Position numbers and translations under genes: made by a program. A stretch of DNA of 64,000 nt. Origin: Catellatospora sichuanensis (GTDB taxonomy: Bacteria > Actinomycetota > Actinomycetes > Mycobacteriales > Micromonosporaceae). Each line of letters begins with the position of its first letter. Position 1 is the stretch's first letter. The DNA lies in the NCBI RefSeq assembly GCF_007483665.1, contig NZ_VIQO01000012.1, forward strand, positions 1-64,000, written 5' to 3'. A model generated the notes under the pieces. The model made no database searches. It had not been told where the DNA came from and worked only from the letters and a program-made list of their open reading frames with translations. Below, piece after piece: positions 52,111-60,778 of this stretch.

Positions 52111-52940
52111 CAGAAACTCCTAAAAAACGGCAAAGATCGCTATAAATCAGGCTGACCAGGGCGCGCGCCTGGGCCGCGTCGGCTTGAAACAGTTCGCTCC
52201 GACGACCAGGAAAGCCAGGAGGAAGGCGCCGGTTCCATTACCTGTGCACGCCGACGAAACGTCGGCCATCAGGTGCGCTGGAACCGCGACGGTAATTCAG
52301 AACAGATGAGCGGACAGCTTCGCCATGCGAAAGTCGTCGACCTACGACTTGGCCCACGACATGAGGGCGGCGAAGCTGGTCAGTGCCTGTCCGGCAACCG
52401 CGTTTGAGGTGTCACAGTCCGCATGAGCTGCGAGGGAACCACACCGAGCCACTAGTGGCTATAAGGCGGTGCACGGCCGCAAACCTCAGCATGTCTACCT
52501 CTTTCACAGTCGGGCATCATTGACCGATCTCGCACGGCGGACTCCGCGGCGGTGAAAGCCGGGAAGGTCGAGCCGTGCGCCGTGAGACAGTCCCACCCGG
52601 ACTCGGATCTGTCAAGCGCTCGTTGCGATTCGAACCGCGATTTCGCAACGATTACATATTTATATCAAGCGAATCCACGTTCTGACTTGTGACTCAGTCA
52701 GGGGGTTCGCAGGAGGCACACCGCGCCCCGTGGCCGCCGGAGATAAACGACGGTCAAGGTCACGTTTTGGTTTACGAAGTGGTGTTCTGGGGCTCCAGCA
52801 CCAGCGGATAGTGAAGCTCACCGGCCCAACACAACGGGGTCCCCCACCGTGCCCACCGGCTGCTAGCATCACCGACCGGCCGGCCTCGATCTTGCTGGCC
52901 GGCCATCGGCATGAGTTCAACGAGGAACGAAGGCAGCCGC
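52111..52940. promoter_or_regulatory. Divergent intergenic region, AT-rich promoter zone
   Basis: About 830 bases separate the minus-strand operon from the divergent cupin gene, and no convincing gene lies inside. The stretch 52120 to 52150 (TAAAAAACGG, CTATAAATC) near the operon start and the stretch 52645 to 52675 (ATTACATATTTATATCAAG) are strikingly AT-rich for this genome and are the best promoter candidates. A short hairpin (CCGGCC inverted repeats) lies near 52875 to 52905. No SARP-type direct repeats or TetR palindromes are obvious. This is the likely control region of the cluster. Confidence 0.5.
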
Positions 52941-53831
52941 ATGACAAGCGTTTTGAATATCGGGAAAGTCGACGTCCGGGAGTCGCTCGGCGCCGAGGAA
53001 TTCTATCGCGACTACGTGAACAAGAAACCCGTCCTCATGAAGGGGGCGATTGCCGGAATGCCGGCTGTTTCGCAGTGGTCGGTCCCGTATCTGACCTCGC
53101 TCGCGCCGGAGCTCCCCGTACGTTTGAAAACGGGATATCTGGCGGAAGGCAACACGGTCACATGGTCCATGCGTCAGTACAGCGAATTCGTGGATGATCT
53201 GGTCGAGGGCCGCACGACGACAGACGGTCCGCCGCCGTACCTTCACGATCTCCCGCTGTTCTCGATGATTCCGGCATTGCGCGCCGACATCGAACCCTTC
53301 CCGGCCCATATGCTCCCGAAGTTCTTTCGTGACCAGTGGTGGAAATTCCCTCAGTTCTTCGTCGGGCCGCCGGACGCGATGACCCCGCTGCACTTCGACA
53401 GCCTGCAGACTCACAACCTGTTCTTCCAGATCCACGGAAGCAAGCGCTTCCTTATCGTCGACCCAGAGGACCGGCAGTACTGCTACACGTACAACTGGCG
53501 GTGGTCGCACATCGACGCCGAGAACCCGGACCTCGACCGCCACCCGCTCTACCAGAGGGCAAGGGTGCGCGAGTGTGTCGTCGAGACCGGCGACCTGCTG
53601 TACATGCCGCCCGGCGCGCTGCACCACGTACGATCGCTGACCACGTCCATCTCCTTCAACGTGGACTGGCACGACAAGCGAAGCGCCCTCCGCGGCCTCG
53701 CCGCGGTCCGCCACGGCATGCCGGTGAAGAACCTCCGGTACAACACGCTCTTCGCACTCGGCGTGTGCGCCGGTGTGCCCCTCAGGGTCCTCGAGCCCGC
53801 CCTGAAGTCGTACTTCTACTACGTCTCGTGA
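52941..53831 (+). CDS. JmjC/cupin-like Fe(II)/2OG oxygenase
   Basis: This 296-residue protein resembles the cupin_8/JmjC family. The iron site reads AMTPLHFDSLQTHNLFFQIH, with His and Asp, and the distal His is in YMPPGALHHVRSLTTSISF; the basic residue in GSKRFLIVDP fits 2-oxoglutarate binding. Other parts: FYRDYVNKKPVLMKGAI at the N-terminus, as in small JmjC hydroxylases, and WWKFPQFFVGPPDA. Members hydroxylate amino-acid side chains in proteins or free peptides. Being divergent from the ATP-grasp operon, it is probably a tailoring hydroxylase of the cluster. ATG 52941 follows GGAACGAAGG; an ATG at 52911 is less likely. Confidence 0.8.
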   Translation: MTSVLNIGKVDVRESLGAEEFYRDYVNKKPVLMKGAIAGMPAVSQWSVPYLTSLAPELPVRLKTGYLAEGNTVTWSMRQYSEFVDDLVEGRTTTDGPPPYLHDLPLFSMIPALRADIEPFPAHMLPKFFRDQWWKFPQFFVGPPDAMTPLHFDSLQTHNLFFQIHGSKRFLIVDPEDRQYCYTYNWRWSHIDAENPDLDRHPLYQRARVRECVVETGDLLYMPPGALHHVRSLTTSISFNVDWHDKRSALRGLAAVRHGMPVKNLRYNTLFALGVCAGVPLRVLEPALKSYFYYVS

Positions 53832-54710
53832 CATGTACCTAACGTCCTCGCTCACCACGCGCCGACCCTGGTGGCCGTGCCGGACATCCGCCCCGGAAAC
53901 CTGATCCACCCCCGCGCCGTCGGCCGGTTCGCCAGCAGATATCGGCTTGGTGCCGGTGTGTACGCAAACGGGGTCGATAGCAACGGGAGCAGTGCACGGG
54001 GCCGCACGTCGGCTGGGCGCCGGAAAGGGGTAGGCGTGCCGGACTGTTGAAGGTCGCGAGCAAGACGGATACGCCGCAGTACCAGGAACGATGGACGTCC
54101 TTCTTCCGTGGTTGGGGCCCTGGCACGGTGGGGCCCCAACCAGACTGCTGTCAGCGCGGTGCCGGCAGTTCGAGGGCCGCCGGCAACCCCTTCCGCGTTG
54201 CGGCCGCCGACCGGCATCGCAGCACGGCAACGGCAGATCGGCCGGACGTCAGATCTGCGGAGTCTGGCGACGTATGCTGGCTCGCCGACCCTTCGCGACT
54301 GACTCCTGGTGGTTCGGCGGACTTCACGTCATCGAGTGCGCGGACCACGAAGTTCATTTGACGCTGCCGCTGATCCCATGTAATAGGACACTCACATTCG
54401 CCGATATCGCCGCCGTGAAGACCGTCAGCGCGAGGGCCGTGATCGCCAGGATCATCCATCGTCGTCGCAGCCAGGCTCGCATTGGACTACTCGACCAGCA
54501 GCAACGCCAAGATCACAAGTGTCTCTACACAGGGGCTGACCGAGTTGTCGGCCGCTCCGATAGGAAACGACTTGTTGCCCCGGTCACGCCGGTCGAGCGG
54601 CCGACGACAGTTACTGTCGGTGACTGCGTTGGTCAGCCCGCGGAGAGCCCCGATGGCGGTGCCAGCCCTGATGACGTGGGCAACGGCGAGGTCATCGCGG
54701 CGAATCGGAC
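53832..54710. other. Long intergenic region with one possible small membrane peptide
   Basis: This 880-base stretch has no domain-bearing gene. The best candidate is a minus-strand ORF, 54354 to 54482, encoding 42 residues: MRAWLRRRWMILAITALALT, continuing VFTAAISANVSVLL, a basic start and one hydrophobic helix. It has only a weak ribosome site. Other frames give Arg/Pro-rich translations typical of non-coding GC-rich DNA. This may be the right border of the biosynthetic region. Confidence 0.3.
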
Positions 54711-55322
54711 CTAACTGCCGGTGATGCCCGCGAGGTCGAGCAGACGGCACATGTCGTGGAAGCCCTCCACGCACGCGTCGAGGACCGCACCATGGCGGCC
54801 GGAAGTCTCGGCATACAGCAGGAGGAAGTACGGATCGACGGTCTCCGGAGCATTGATGTCGGCCTCGACGACCTCGCCGGTCGCGGGGTTTTCGAACCGG
54901 CAGTGTTCCCCGTGCAGGTCCAGGTGCCAGATCACATCCCGGACCCGGACAGTCTCCGGGTAGCACCCGTCGACGTCACCCTTGCGGGACTCTCCTGCCC
55001 GCAGTTGGGCGACGAGCGCGCCGGCCGATTGCCGGAATTCGGCGACAAGGTGGTCGAGGGCCGAATGCAGGGTCGCAGCTTCTGACTCGGTGACGAGCCG
55101 GAGCACAGTGAGGATCGGCCCCCGGCCCGTCGTCCCCGGCGAGGCGATGACATGCGCATCGGGCTCGAGCGCAATCCGCAGGGCCCGCGCAGCGGCCGTC
55201 GCAGCCGGCATGTCCAAGGCCTCATCGAGGCAAATGACCAGTCGGCCGCCACGGGTGACTCGCAGAGCGATGTCGACAGGGTCAGGTAGGCCTGTCAAGA
55301 TCGCTCCCGTCCTCAGTCCCAT
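54711..55322 (-). CDS. DUF6896-like protein of unknown function
   Basis: This 203-residue protein has an N-terminal alpha/beta region (VDIALRVTRGGRLVICLDEA, AHVIASPGTTGRGPILTVL) and a C-terminal domain with the distinctive RDVIWHLDLHGEHCRFENPA and TGEVVEADINAPETVDPYFL. The conserved HGxHCRFxN and acidic residues look like a binding or catalytic site; I believe this is the DUF6896 family, which has no known role. No signal peptide is present. ATG 55322 is the start. The gene lies head-to-head with a truncated SRPBCC gene. Confidence 0.6.
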   Translation of the reverse strand: MGLRTGAILTGLPDPVDIALRVTRGGRLVICLDEALDMPAATAAARALRIALEPDAHVIASPGTTGRGPILTVLRLVTESEAATLHSALDHLVAEFRQSAGALVAQLRAGESRKGDVDGCYPETVRVRDVIWHLDLHGEHCRFENPATGEVVEADINAPETVDPYFLLLYAETSGRHGAVLDACVEGFHDMCRLLDLAGITGS

Positions 55323-55335
55323 GGCGTGAGACTAG

Positions 55336-55516
55336 TCGGAAAACGCCGGCGAGATCGAAATCCGGTTCATCGCGGACCGACCCGAACAGACCACAGTCGA
55401 TTTCGAACACCGCCACCTCGATCGCCTTGTCGTCGGCCAAGCGGTGCGCGGCGCGCTCGTCGGCGGTGGCGACCGGTGCGCCATCCTCGAGCTGTTCGCC
55501 AAGGCGGCGGCCGACC
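55336..55516 (+). pseudogene. Truncated SRPBCC/AHSA1-family gene
   Basis: The plus frame encodes SENAGEIEIRFIADRPEQTT, VDFEHRHLDR and later ILELFAKAAA. The VxxRFxADGPxxTxVxFEHRxLDRHG core belongs to AHSA1-type SRPBCC proteins. Stops lie directly before it (TGA and TAG at 55327 to 55335), so the N-terminal half is lost, and the expected Trp/Gly segment after the HLDR motif is replaced. Confidence 0.5.
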
Positions 55517-55665
55517 GGCAACAGGTTCCAGCACGCCTGCGTACACGGTGCCGAAAGACACTCTGGGGCCTCCGGGATGGCATGGCTTCGACAGCCACGG
55601 CCGACCCCGAAGGCCACCCCTGCATCCGCGAGGCACATCTGCATTGCCTCGGAGGTCAGGTGCCG

Positions 55666-55694
55666 TACGCCCTGACCTGGTTCTTCACCGGACC
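55666..55694. mobile_element. Solo IS427-type terminal repeat
   Basis: CCTGACCTGGTTCTTCA with the following CGG matches the right inverted repeat of the element at 25943 to 26462. It touches the stop codon of the M23 peptidase gene. No transposase sequence accompanies it, so it is a scar or a coincidental end. Confidence 0.4.
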
Positions 55695-56846
55695 TCAGAT
55701 GAGCCGGCTGAGCGCCGACCAGGTGTTGGGTCCGGGAATGCCGTCGACCGGACCGGTGTAACCGCCGAGCTGGGCCATCCGCTGCAAGGCGGCGTAGGTG
55801 TTCACACCGGGTATGCCGTCGGTCGGGCCGGTGTAGCCGTAGCCGGAGAGCACCTTCTGCACGCCCTTCCACGAGTTCGCGCCCAGCACGCCGTCGGCCG
55901 GGCCGGTGTACCCGCCGAGCTTCGCCAGCCGCTGCAACGCGGCGTACGTGTTCGTACCCGGCAAGCCGTCGATCGGGCCGCCGTAGCCGAAGCCACGCAG
56001 CACCGTCTGGATGCCCTTCCACGAGTTCACGCCCAACGCCCCGTCCGCCGGACCCGTGTAGCCGCCCTTCTGCGCCAACCGCTGCAACGCGGCGTACGTG
56101 TTCGTACCGGGAGCCCCGTCGATCGCGCCGGTGTACCCGTAACCCCGCATCACCTGCTGCACGCCGAGCCACGTGTTCGTGCCCGGCGCTCCGTCGACCG
56201 GACCGGTGTAGCCGCCGGCCTGGGCGATCTCCTGCAGGATCACGCCCTCCGACGTGGTGGCGGGCGGCGGGGTGGTGCCGGCACCGTTGGCGTAGGGTGC
56301 TCCGTTGAGGTACGGCCACGGGTCGTAGCTGCTACCGCCGCTGTAGAACGCCAGGTGGAGATGCGGGCCGGTGACGTCGCCGGTGGCACCGATGGTGCCG
56401 AGCACGCTCCCGGACGTCACCGAGCCGCTGGTGATGTACTTGGACTGCAGGTGTGCATAGAGGCTGTCCCGCCCGTCGGCGTGGCGGACCGTCAGGTAGT
56501 TGCCGAGCGCACTGCTGAACGAACTCTCCACGATGGTTCCCGGGCGGACCGGGTGGACTCTGCGGCCCAGCACCGTGCCACCGGTGCCGACCGCGTTGAA
56601 GTCGATTCCGTTGTGGAAGCCGTCTCCGACGCCAGAACGCGGACCGTACGGGTCGTCCAGCCGTGGCACGACCGTGCCCGCCTCATAAAGATTGGTGAAC
56701 GGCAGGTTGTAGCCCGCCACCGCAGCCGCGGCCGGCGCGACCGCGAGCCCCTGCCCTCCCACGATGGCCAACCCAGCCGCAGCTCCGCCGGCGATGAATC
56801 TACGCCGCGAGAACCCGGTCTTCGGCGTCGGTGAATGTGCAGTCAT
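55695..56846 (-). CDS. Tat-exported M23 peptidase with seven PG-binding-like repeats
   Basis: This 383-residue protein begins with a twin-arginine signal (GFSRRRFIAGGAAAG and AAAA cleavage region). Residues about 55 to 190 are an M23 metallopeptidase domain: zinc ligands in GFHNGIDFNAVG and TGPHLHLAFYSG, with a further His in LYAHLQSK. From about 205 to the end are seven repeats of 24 to 26 residues, each GYTGPxDGxxGxNTWxxxQ, resembling peptidoglycan-binding units in an alternating long/short pattern. It would cut peptidoglycan cross-links outside the cell. ATG 56846 is chosen. The coding DNA of the repeats (55700 to 56220) is a tandem array prone to recombination. Confidence 0.85.
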   Translation of the reverse strand: MTAHSPTPKTGFSRRRFIAGGAAAGLAIVGGQGLAVAPAAAAVAGYNLPFTNLYEAGTVVPRLDDPYGPRSGVGDGFHNGIDFNAVGTGGTVLGRRVHPVRPGTIVESSFSSALGNYLTVRHADGRDSLYAHLQSKYITSGSVTSGSVLGTIGATGDVTGPHLHLAFYSGGSSYDPWPYLNGAPYANGAGTTPPPATTSEGVILQEIAQAGGYTGPVDGAPGTNTWLGVQQVMRGYGYTGAIDGAPGTNTYAALQRLAQKGGYTGPADGALGVNSWKGIQTVLRGFGYGGPIDGLPGTNTYAALQRLAKLGGYTGPADGVLGANSWKGVQKVLSGYGYTGPTDGIPGVNTYAALQRMAQLGGYTGPVDGIPGPNTWSALSRLI

Positions 56847-57084
56847 GGCCTGTCTCGATTCCTGTCGTGGTCGGAGCTTCGCCACTGCCGCTCCGCGAGC
56901 TGCCGTCGGTCGTGCCGCAGGCGTTGTCGATCTTTCTCGGCATGTGTCGAAGTGCCTTCATCGTCGCGTCACACAGGTTCGCTGTGACCCAACGAATCCG
57001 CGAACTTTGCACAGGGGTGACATCGCCGGGCCCTGCTGGTGCTTCACGGGGCGCGGTCCGCTGATGCGCGCACGCGCCGCCATC

Positions 57085-58641
57085 TCAGCCGAGACGTGCC
57101 TGGTAGCGGATCAGGTCTGCGAGAGGTTTGCCCAGCACCGGGACGGCCAGGGTGAGCAGCGTGTGGAGCTCCGGTACGAGTTGCGGGTCGACGGGGCGCA
57201 ATCTGCCGTAGCCGGGCCAGTTCCGCACCTCGTGCTCGGCTGCCCCTCGTAGTTGCTCGTCGGTGTCGTGCAGCAGCCGCAGCGATACGGTCAGCCGGGT
57301 CCACGGGTCGCGGGCTATGCAGATCCGGAACGCGGCCATCCGCACGTTGGGCGCCTGCTCCTGTCGGAGCAGCGCCTCCAGTTCAGGCTTGTCGACTTCG
57401 GCGGCTCGTTCGCTGAGCGCGGCTGCGGCGTGCCGGACCACTGCGGGGGATGGGTCGGTCAGCCGCGCGGCCAGCGCATCGACCGGTGCGGTGCCGAGGC
57501 GGCGCAGTGCTCGCACCGCGGCGACCCGGCCGCGCGTGGCCGGGTGGGTGAGCCATGGCGTGATCAGCGCGGTGTCGGCGGAGTCGCCGGTTTCGCCGAG
57601 TCCCGCGATGACGCCGGGAGCCGGCGGCTCGGCTGCGATGAGGCGGCGGTAGTGGTCGGCCGGCTCGCCGTCGCGGCGGCGGAGCGCTGCGTACGCGATC
57701 TCGCGCACCTGCGGGTGGCGGTCGGACAGGGCCGCGTCCGCGTCGAACTCCCCCGCCCGGGACAGGCGTCGGATCGCCTCGGCGCGGATGCTGCCGGTAC
57801 GGCTGGTACGCAGAGTCCGCAGTACGGACAGGTCCGCGTGGGCGGCCATCGCCGCGTCGGCGCAGATCCGCCGTACCCCGAGATCGGGGTCGGTGAACGC
57901 CGCGGTGAGCAGGCGGGGCACATCGATGCGCCCGTCGGCGATGGCGATGCGGTATGCGGCTTGGCGCAGTCGTGGGTGTGCGGTGGACAGCAACGCCGCG
58001 AGTCCGTGGTCGGGTAGTCGGGGCACGAGCCGCTCGATCTGTTCCATGAGCCAGCCGCCGTGTTTGCGGGCCTGCAGAGTGAGCGCGAGGTCGGCGGTCA
58101 GCCGCAACCGTACGATGTCCAGGTCGTCGGTGAGCTGACGGCTGAGCGCAGTGCGGGCGGCCTCGCGTACCGGGTGCGCCCAGTCGGCGCAGCGCAGGGC
58201 GAGTACGGCCATCGCTGCCGGGTGGCCGTGCTCGGCGAGGCGGATCGCTGCGGCCTCGCGCAGCCGCCCGTCGTGGTGGCAGCCGGCGCCGACGAGGGTG
58301 ACCAGGTCTGCGGTGTCCTCGGCGAGTGCGCTCGCGGCCTGTTGCGACCAGCGCTGCTCCCACCACGACTTCTTGCGCAGTGCCTCGTCGAACCGTGCCC
58401 ACCAGCTGCCCGACGCAGCCGCCAGGGTCTGCAGCGCCGTCGCGTGCCGAGCACCGTCGCCGTTGCGGGCAGCGCTGTAGTAGCCGGTCGCGACGCCGTC
58501 CGGGTCAGCGCGGAGATCGCAGAGCGACTGCGCCGGTCGCGCCGGCTCGGCAGGCAGCGGCAGATGGCCGGGATCCGGGACGGAGGCCGCAGGCTGGGGT
58601 GGTTTCAGCAGCCAGCGTCTGAGTCGTGCGCCGATCGTCAT
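57085..58641 (-). CDS. HEAT-repeat protein
   Basis: This 518-residue cytoplasmic protein is almost entirely helical repeats: LREAAAIRLAEHGHPAAMAV, HPVREAARTALSRQL, DLGVRRICADAAMAAHADLS, SIRAEAIRRLSRAGEFDADA, HPQVREIAYAALRRRDG, GRVAAVRALRRLGTAPVDAL. Each about 30-residue unit has the xxVRxxAxxALxxLG pattern of HEAT/PBS-lyase repeats. It is a binding scaffold; no catalytic domain is visible. The N-terminal about 90 residues (RLRRWLLKPPQPAASVPDPG) are a Pro-rich, basic linker. ATG 58641 is the start of the conserved part, with a GGGGGT site upstream. It is monocistronic. Confidence 0.75.
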   Translation of the reverse strand: MTIGARLRRWLLKPPQPAASVPDPGHLPLPAEPARPAQSLCDLRADPDGVATGYYSAARNGDGARHATALQTLAAASGSWWARFDEALRKKSWWEQRWSQQAASALAEDTADLVTLVGAGCHHDGRLREAAAIRLAEHGHPAAMAVLALRCADWAHPVREAARTALSRQLTDDLDIVRLRLTADLALTLQARKHGGWLMEQIERLVPRLPDHGLAALLSTAHPRLRQAAYRIAIADGRIDVPRLLTAAFTDPDLGVRRICADAAMAAHADLSVLRTLRTSRTGSIRAEAIRRLSRAGEFDADAALSDRHPQVREIAYAALRRRDGEPADHYRRLIAAEPPAPGVIAGLGETGDSADTALITPWLTHPATRGRVAAVRALRRLGTAPVDALAARLTDPSPAVVRHAAAALSERAAEVDKPELEALLRQEQAPNVRMAAFRICIARDPWTRLTVSLRLLHDTDEQLRGAAEHEVRNWPGYGRLRPVDPQLVPELHTLLTLAVPVLGKPLADLIRYQARLG

Positions 58642-58845
58642 CACGTACCCCCGTGGGCGCCGCCGCGGCCGGTCCACGGTGACGTCCGCAATTCTGCGGA
58701 GGAGAGGAGTAGGCACGCCAGCGGATATCGGTCGGCGAGGTCGACCCGGCCACGAGCACAGGCCGGACGCATCGGAGACCGCCGCTGAATCGAAGCCCGA
58801 TGCGATTCGCCGCATCCGCCCGCTGGACGGCATAGCCTGGTCATC

Positions 58846-59385
58846 ATGGGCGTGACAATGCTGCCGGCCGAGGACCGCGTCGCCGTTGCGTGGCGCAACG
58901 GTGGCGGAGTCACCCGGGAGATCGCCGTCTACCCCGGTGGTGTCGACGACTTCCGGTGGCGGCTGAGCATCGCCGACGTCGGCAGCGACGGCCCGTTCTC
59001 GGCCTTCCCGGGCTACCGGCGCGTGATCACGGTACTCACCGGTGCCGGCATGCGCCTGACCGTCGACGGTGCCGTGCACGACATCGGACCGCTGGAACCG
59101 TTCGAGTTCGACGGCGGGGCCCGGACCGCATGCACGCTGCCGGGCGGGCCGATCACCGACCTCAACCTCATCGTGCGGGCGGGTGACCGGGGCTCGGTCC
59201 GCATCATCGACGTCACCGACCAGCTGACCGTCACCGGCCCGGCGGCGATCGTCGTGGTACGCGGGTCCGTGTCCGTCGACGGACATCCTGCGGTCATGCC
59301 GGACGCTGCACTCGTAAACCGCGCGACGGTCACGGCGCTGCAGCCGCTGGGCGCGGCGAGCGTGGCGCTGATCGACCTGCCCTGA
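58846..59385 (+). CDS. HutD/Ves-family cupin-like protein
   Basis: This 179-residue protein has the HutD pattern: VAVAWRNGGGVTREIAVYPG, FRWRLSIADVGSDGPFSAFP, YRRVITVLTGAGMRLTVDG, PLEPFEFDGG and ITDLNLIVRAGD. HutD/Ves proteins are bicupins associated with histidine catabolism or cold stress; their exact role is unsettled. The first Met (58846) is close to a second (58858) and either may start it. No hut genes lie nearby. A terminator hairpin follows the stop. Confidence 0.8.
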   Translation: MGVTMLPAEDRVAVAWRNGGGVTREIAVYPGGVDDFRWRLSIADVGSDGPFSAFPGYRRVITVLTGAGMRLTVDGAVHDIGPLEPFEFDGGARTACTLPGGPITDLNLIVRAGDRGSVRIIDVTDQLTVTGPAAIVVVRGSVSVDGHPAVMPDAALVNRATVTALQPLGAASVALIDLP

Positions 59386-59406
59386 GCCACCATCGCCCGG
59401 CGCCCT

Positions 59407-59441
59407 CGCGCCACGCCCGGTCCCGATCCGGGCGTGGCGCG
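59407..59441. terminator. Perfect hairpin between convergent genes
   Basis: CGCGCCACGCCCGG pairs with CCGGGCGTGGCGCG over all 14 positions around a 7-base loop. It lies between the HutD gene and the convergent DUF1990 gene and probably stops transcription from both sides. Confidence 0.85.
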
Positions 59442-59452
59442 GACGTCATCGG

Positions 59453-59950
59453 TCAGCCGACGAGGCGGCGCAGGGCACGACCCAGCATCCGGGCGTACGC
59501 GTGCTGGAAGCCGACGACCAGCGGACCGGCGGCCCTGGTGTACCAGCGGGCGGGGCGGCTGAACGCGGTCATCGTGAACCAGACCTGCCCGTCGACGAGC
59601 TCGACCACGAACGACTCCTCGCCGCACTCGGGGTGTCCGGCCAGCGTTCCGTACCCGAAACCGGCCCGCCGCGGCCCCTCCTCCACCCACACCACCAGGC
59701 ACGGCGCGGCGATGCGCAGCGAGCCGATGCCGAGTCCCGACGTCACCGCGAGGCCCTCGACCGCGCGCGGGCCGGCGGCGTCGATGCGCACCCCGGCGGC
59801 GCGCTGCGGCGCGAAGGTCAGCACCGCGTCGGTCGCGGCGGCCATCGCCGAGGCGTCCCCGATGCGGGCGCGGTAGCGCAGGTGGTGGTAGCCGCGCGGC
59901 AGCACGTCGTCGCGCGTGGCGCCGACTTCCGCGTAGCTGAATCCGGTCAT
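59453..59950 (-). CDS. DUF1990-family protein
   Basis: This 165-residue protein shows the DUF1990 pattern: TGFSYAEVGATRDDVLPRGY, HHLRYRARIGD, AGVRIDAAGP, FGYGTLAGHPECGEESFVVE and VWFTMTAFSRPARWYTRAAG, ending RMLGRALRRLVG. The GxxYGTLxxHxExGEExFxV core is diagnostic. Its role is unknown; it resembles a START-like fold. The ATG overlaps the stop of the YndJ-like gene by four bases, so the two are made together. Confidence 0.85.
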   Translation of the reverse strand: MTGFSYAEVGATRDDVLPRGYHHLRYRARIGDASAMAAATDAVLTFAPQRAAGVRIDAAGPRAVEGLAVTSGLGIGSLRIAAPCLVVWVEEGPRRAGFGYGTLAGHPECGEESFVVELVDGQVWFTMTAFSRPARWYTRAAGPLVVGFQHAYARMLGRALRRLVG

Positions 59951-60762
59951 GCCCGCACCCCCATCCGCCGCCACGCCACCAGCGCGCACAGCGCGAAGGC
60001 GAGCGCGTTGGCCAGCCCGTGCGTGGCCGCCATCCAGGCCAACGACGGGTGCGGCAACCCGGTGGCCTCGCCCAGCGCCCAGCTCAGCGCCAGCAGCATG
60101 GTGACCGCGAGGGTCGCGGCCGCGACGGCGAGCAGCGTCCGGGTCGTCCGGTCTGCGCTGCGGGTACGGACGTTGCGCCAGGTGAGCCAGGCGACGAGCC
60201 ACATGCCGGTGGTGAGCACGACCGCACCGGCGAGTTCGGCGGTGTCGTCGACGAAGTATCCGGCGAGCACCAGCAGCGTGCCGACCGGTACGCACCAGGC
60301 GGCGGCTCGGGCGGCACGGCTGTCCACGGTCTGGCAGACCAGGCCCGCGATGAGCGCGGCCCCGAAGCCGGCGAAGTGCAGGTGCGGCACGGTCAGCGCG
60401 AGGATGCCGAGGTCGAAGCCGAACAGCTCGTGCCCGGCGCGCTCGGCGAGCAGCGCGCTCGCGGCGACGGTCGGCGCGGCCAGTGCGGTCAGCACCGCCA
60501 CCTCCGCCGATGCCAGGCTGCGCCGTTTCGCCAGGCGCACGGCCGCCAGCCCCGCGAGCAGCAGGGTCATCAGGGCGTATGGCACGCACAGGCCGGTGGC
60601 GAGCGCTCCCCGCGGCAGCCATAACGCGACGGCGGCCGGTGTGGCGACGACCGGCCACCACCTGGCCAGCAGGGCCAGGCCGGGGCCGTCGACGAGCCGC
60701 AGCCCGAGCGGCATCAGCAACAGCATGCCGAGCATGATGATCGAATTTACCAGTGGGGCCAT
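59947..60762 (-). CDS. YndJ-like membrane protein
   Basis: This 271-residue integral membrane protein has eight or nine hydrophobic segments (IIMLGMLLLMPLGLRLVD, ATGLCVPYALMTLLLAGLAA and others). The conserved VPHLHFAGFGAAL, with His residues inside the membrane region, and FVDDTAELAG fit the YndJ family, which is often paired with DUF1990 proteins. The function is unknown. ATG 60762 has GGGGAGGAG nine bases upstream. The promoter region contains two palindromes of the same motif, so the pair is probably repressed by a regulator outside the window. Confidence 0.75.
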   Translation of the reverse strand: MAPLVNSIIMLGMLLLMPLGLRLVDGPGLALLARWWPVVATPAAVALWLPRGALATGLCVPYALMTLLLAGLAAVRLAKRRSLASAEVAVLTALAAPTVAASALLAERAGHELFGFDLGILALTVPHLHFAGFGAALIAGLVCQTVDSRAARAAAWCVPVGTLLVLAGYFVDDTAELAGAVVLTTGMWLVAWLTWRNVRTRSADRTTRTLLAVAAATLAVTMLLALSWALGEATGLPHPSLAWMAATHGLANALAFALCALVAWRRMGVRA

Positions 60763-60778
60763 CCGGCCACTCCTCCCC

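Noticed and set aside
56847-57060. c-di-AMP (ydaO-type) riboswitch upstream of the M23 gene
   Set aside because: Such switches often precede wall hydrolases, but the conserved core segments are not recognisable here.
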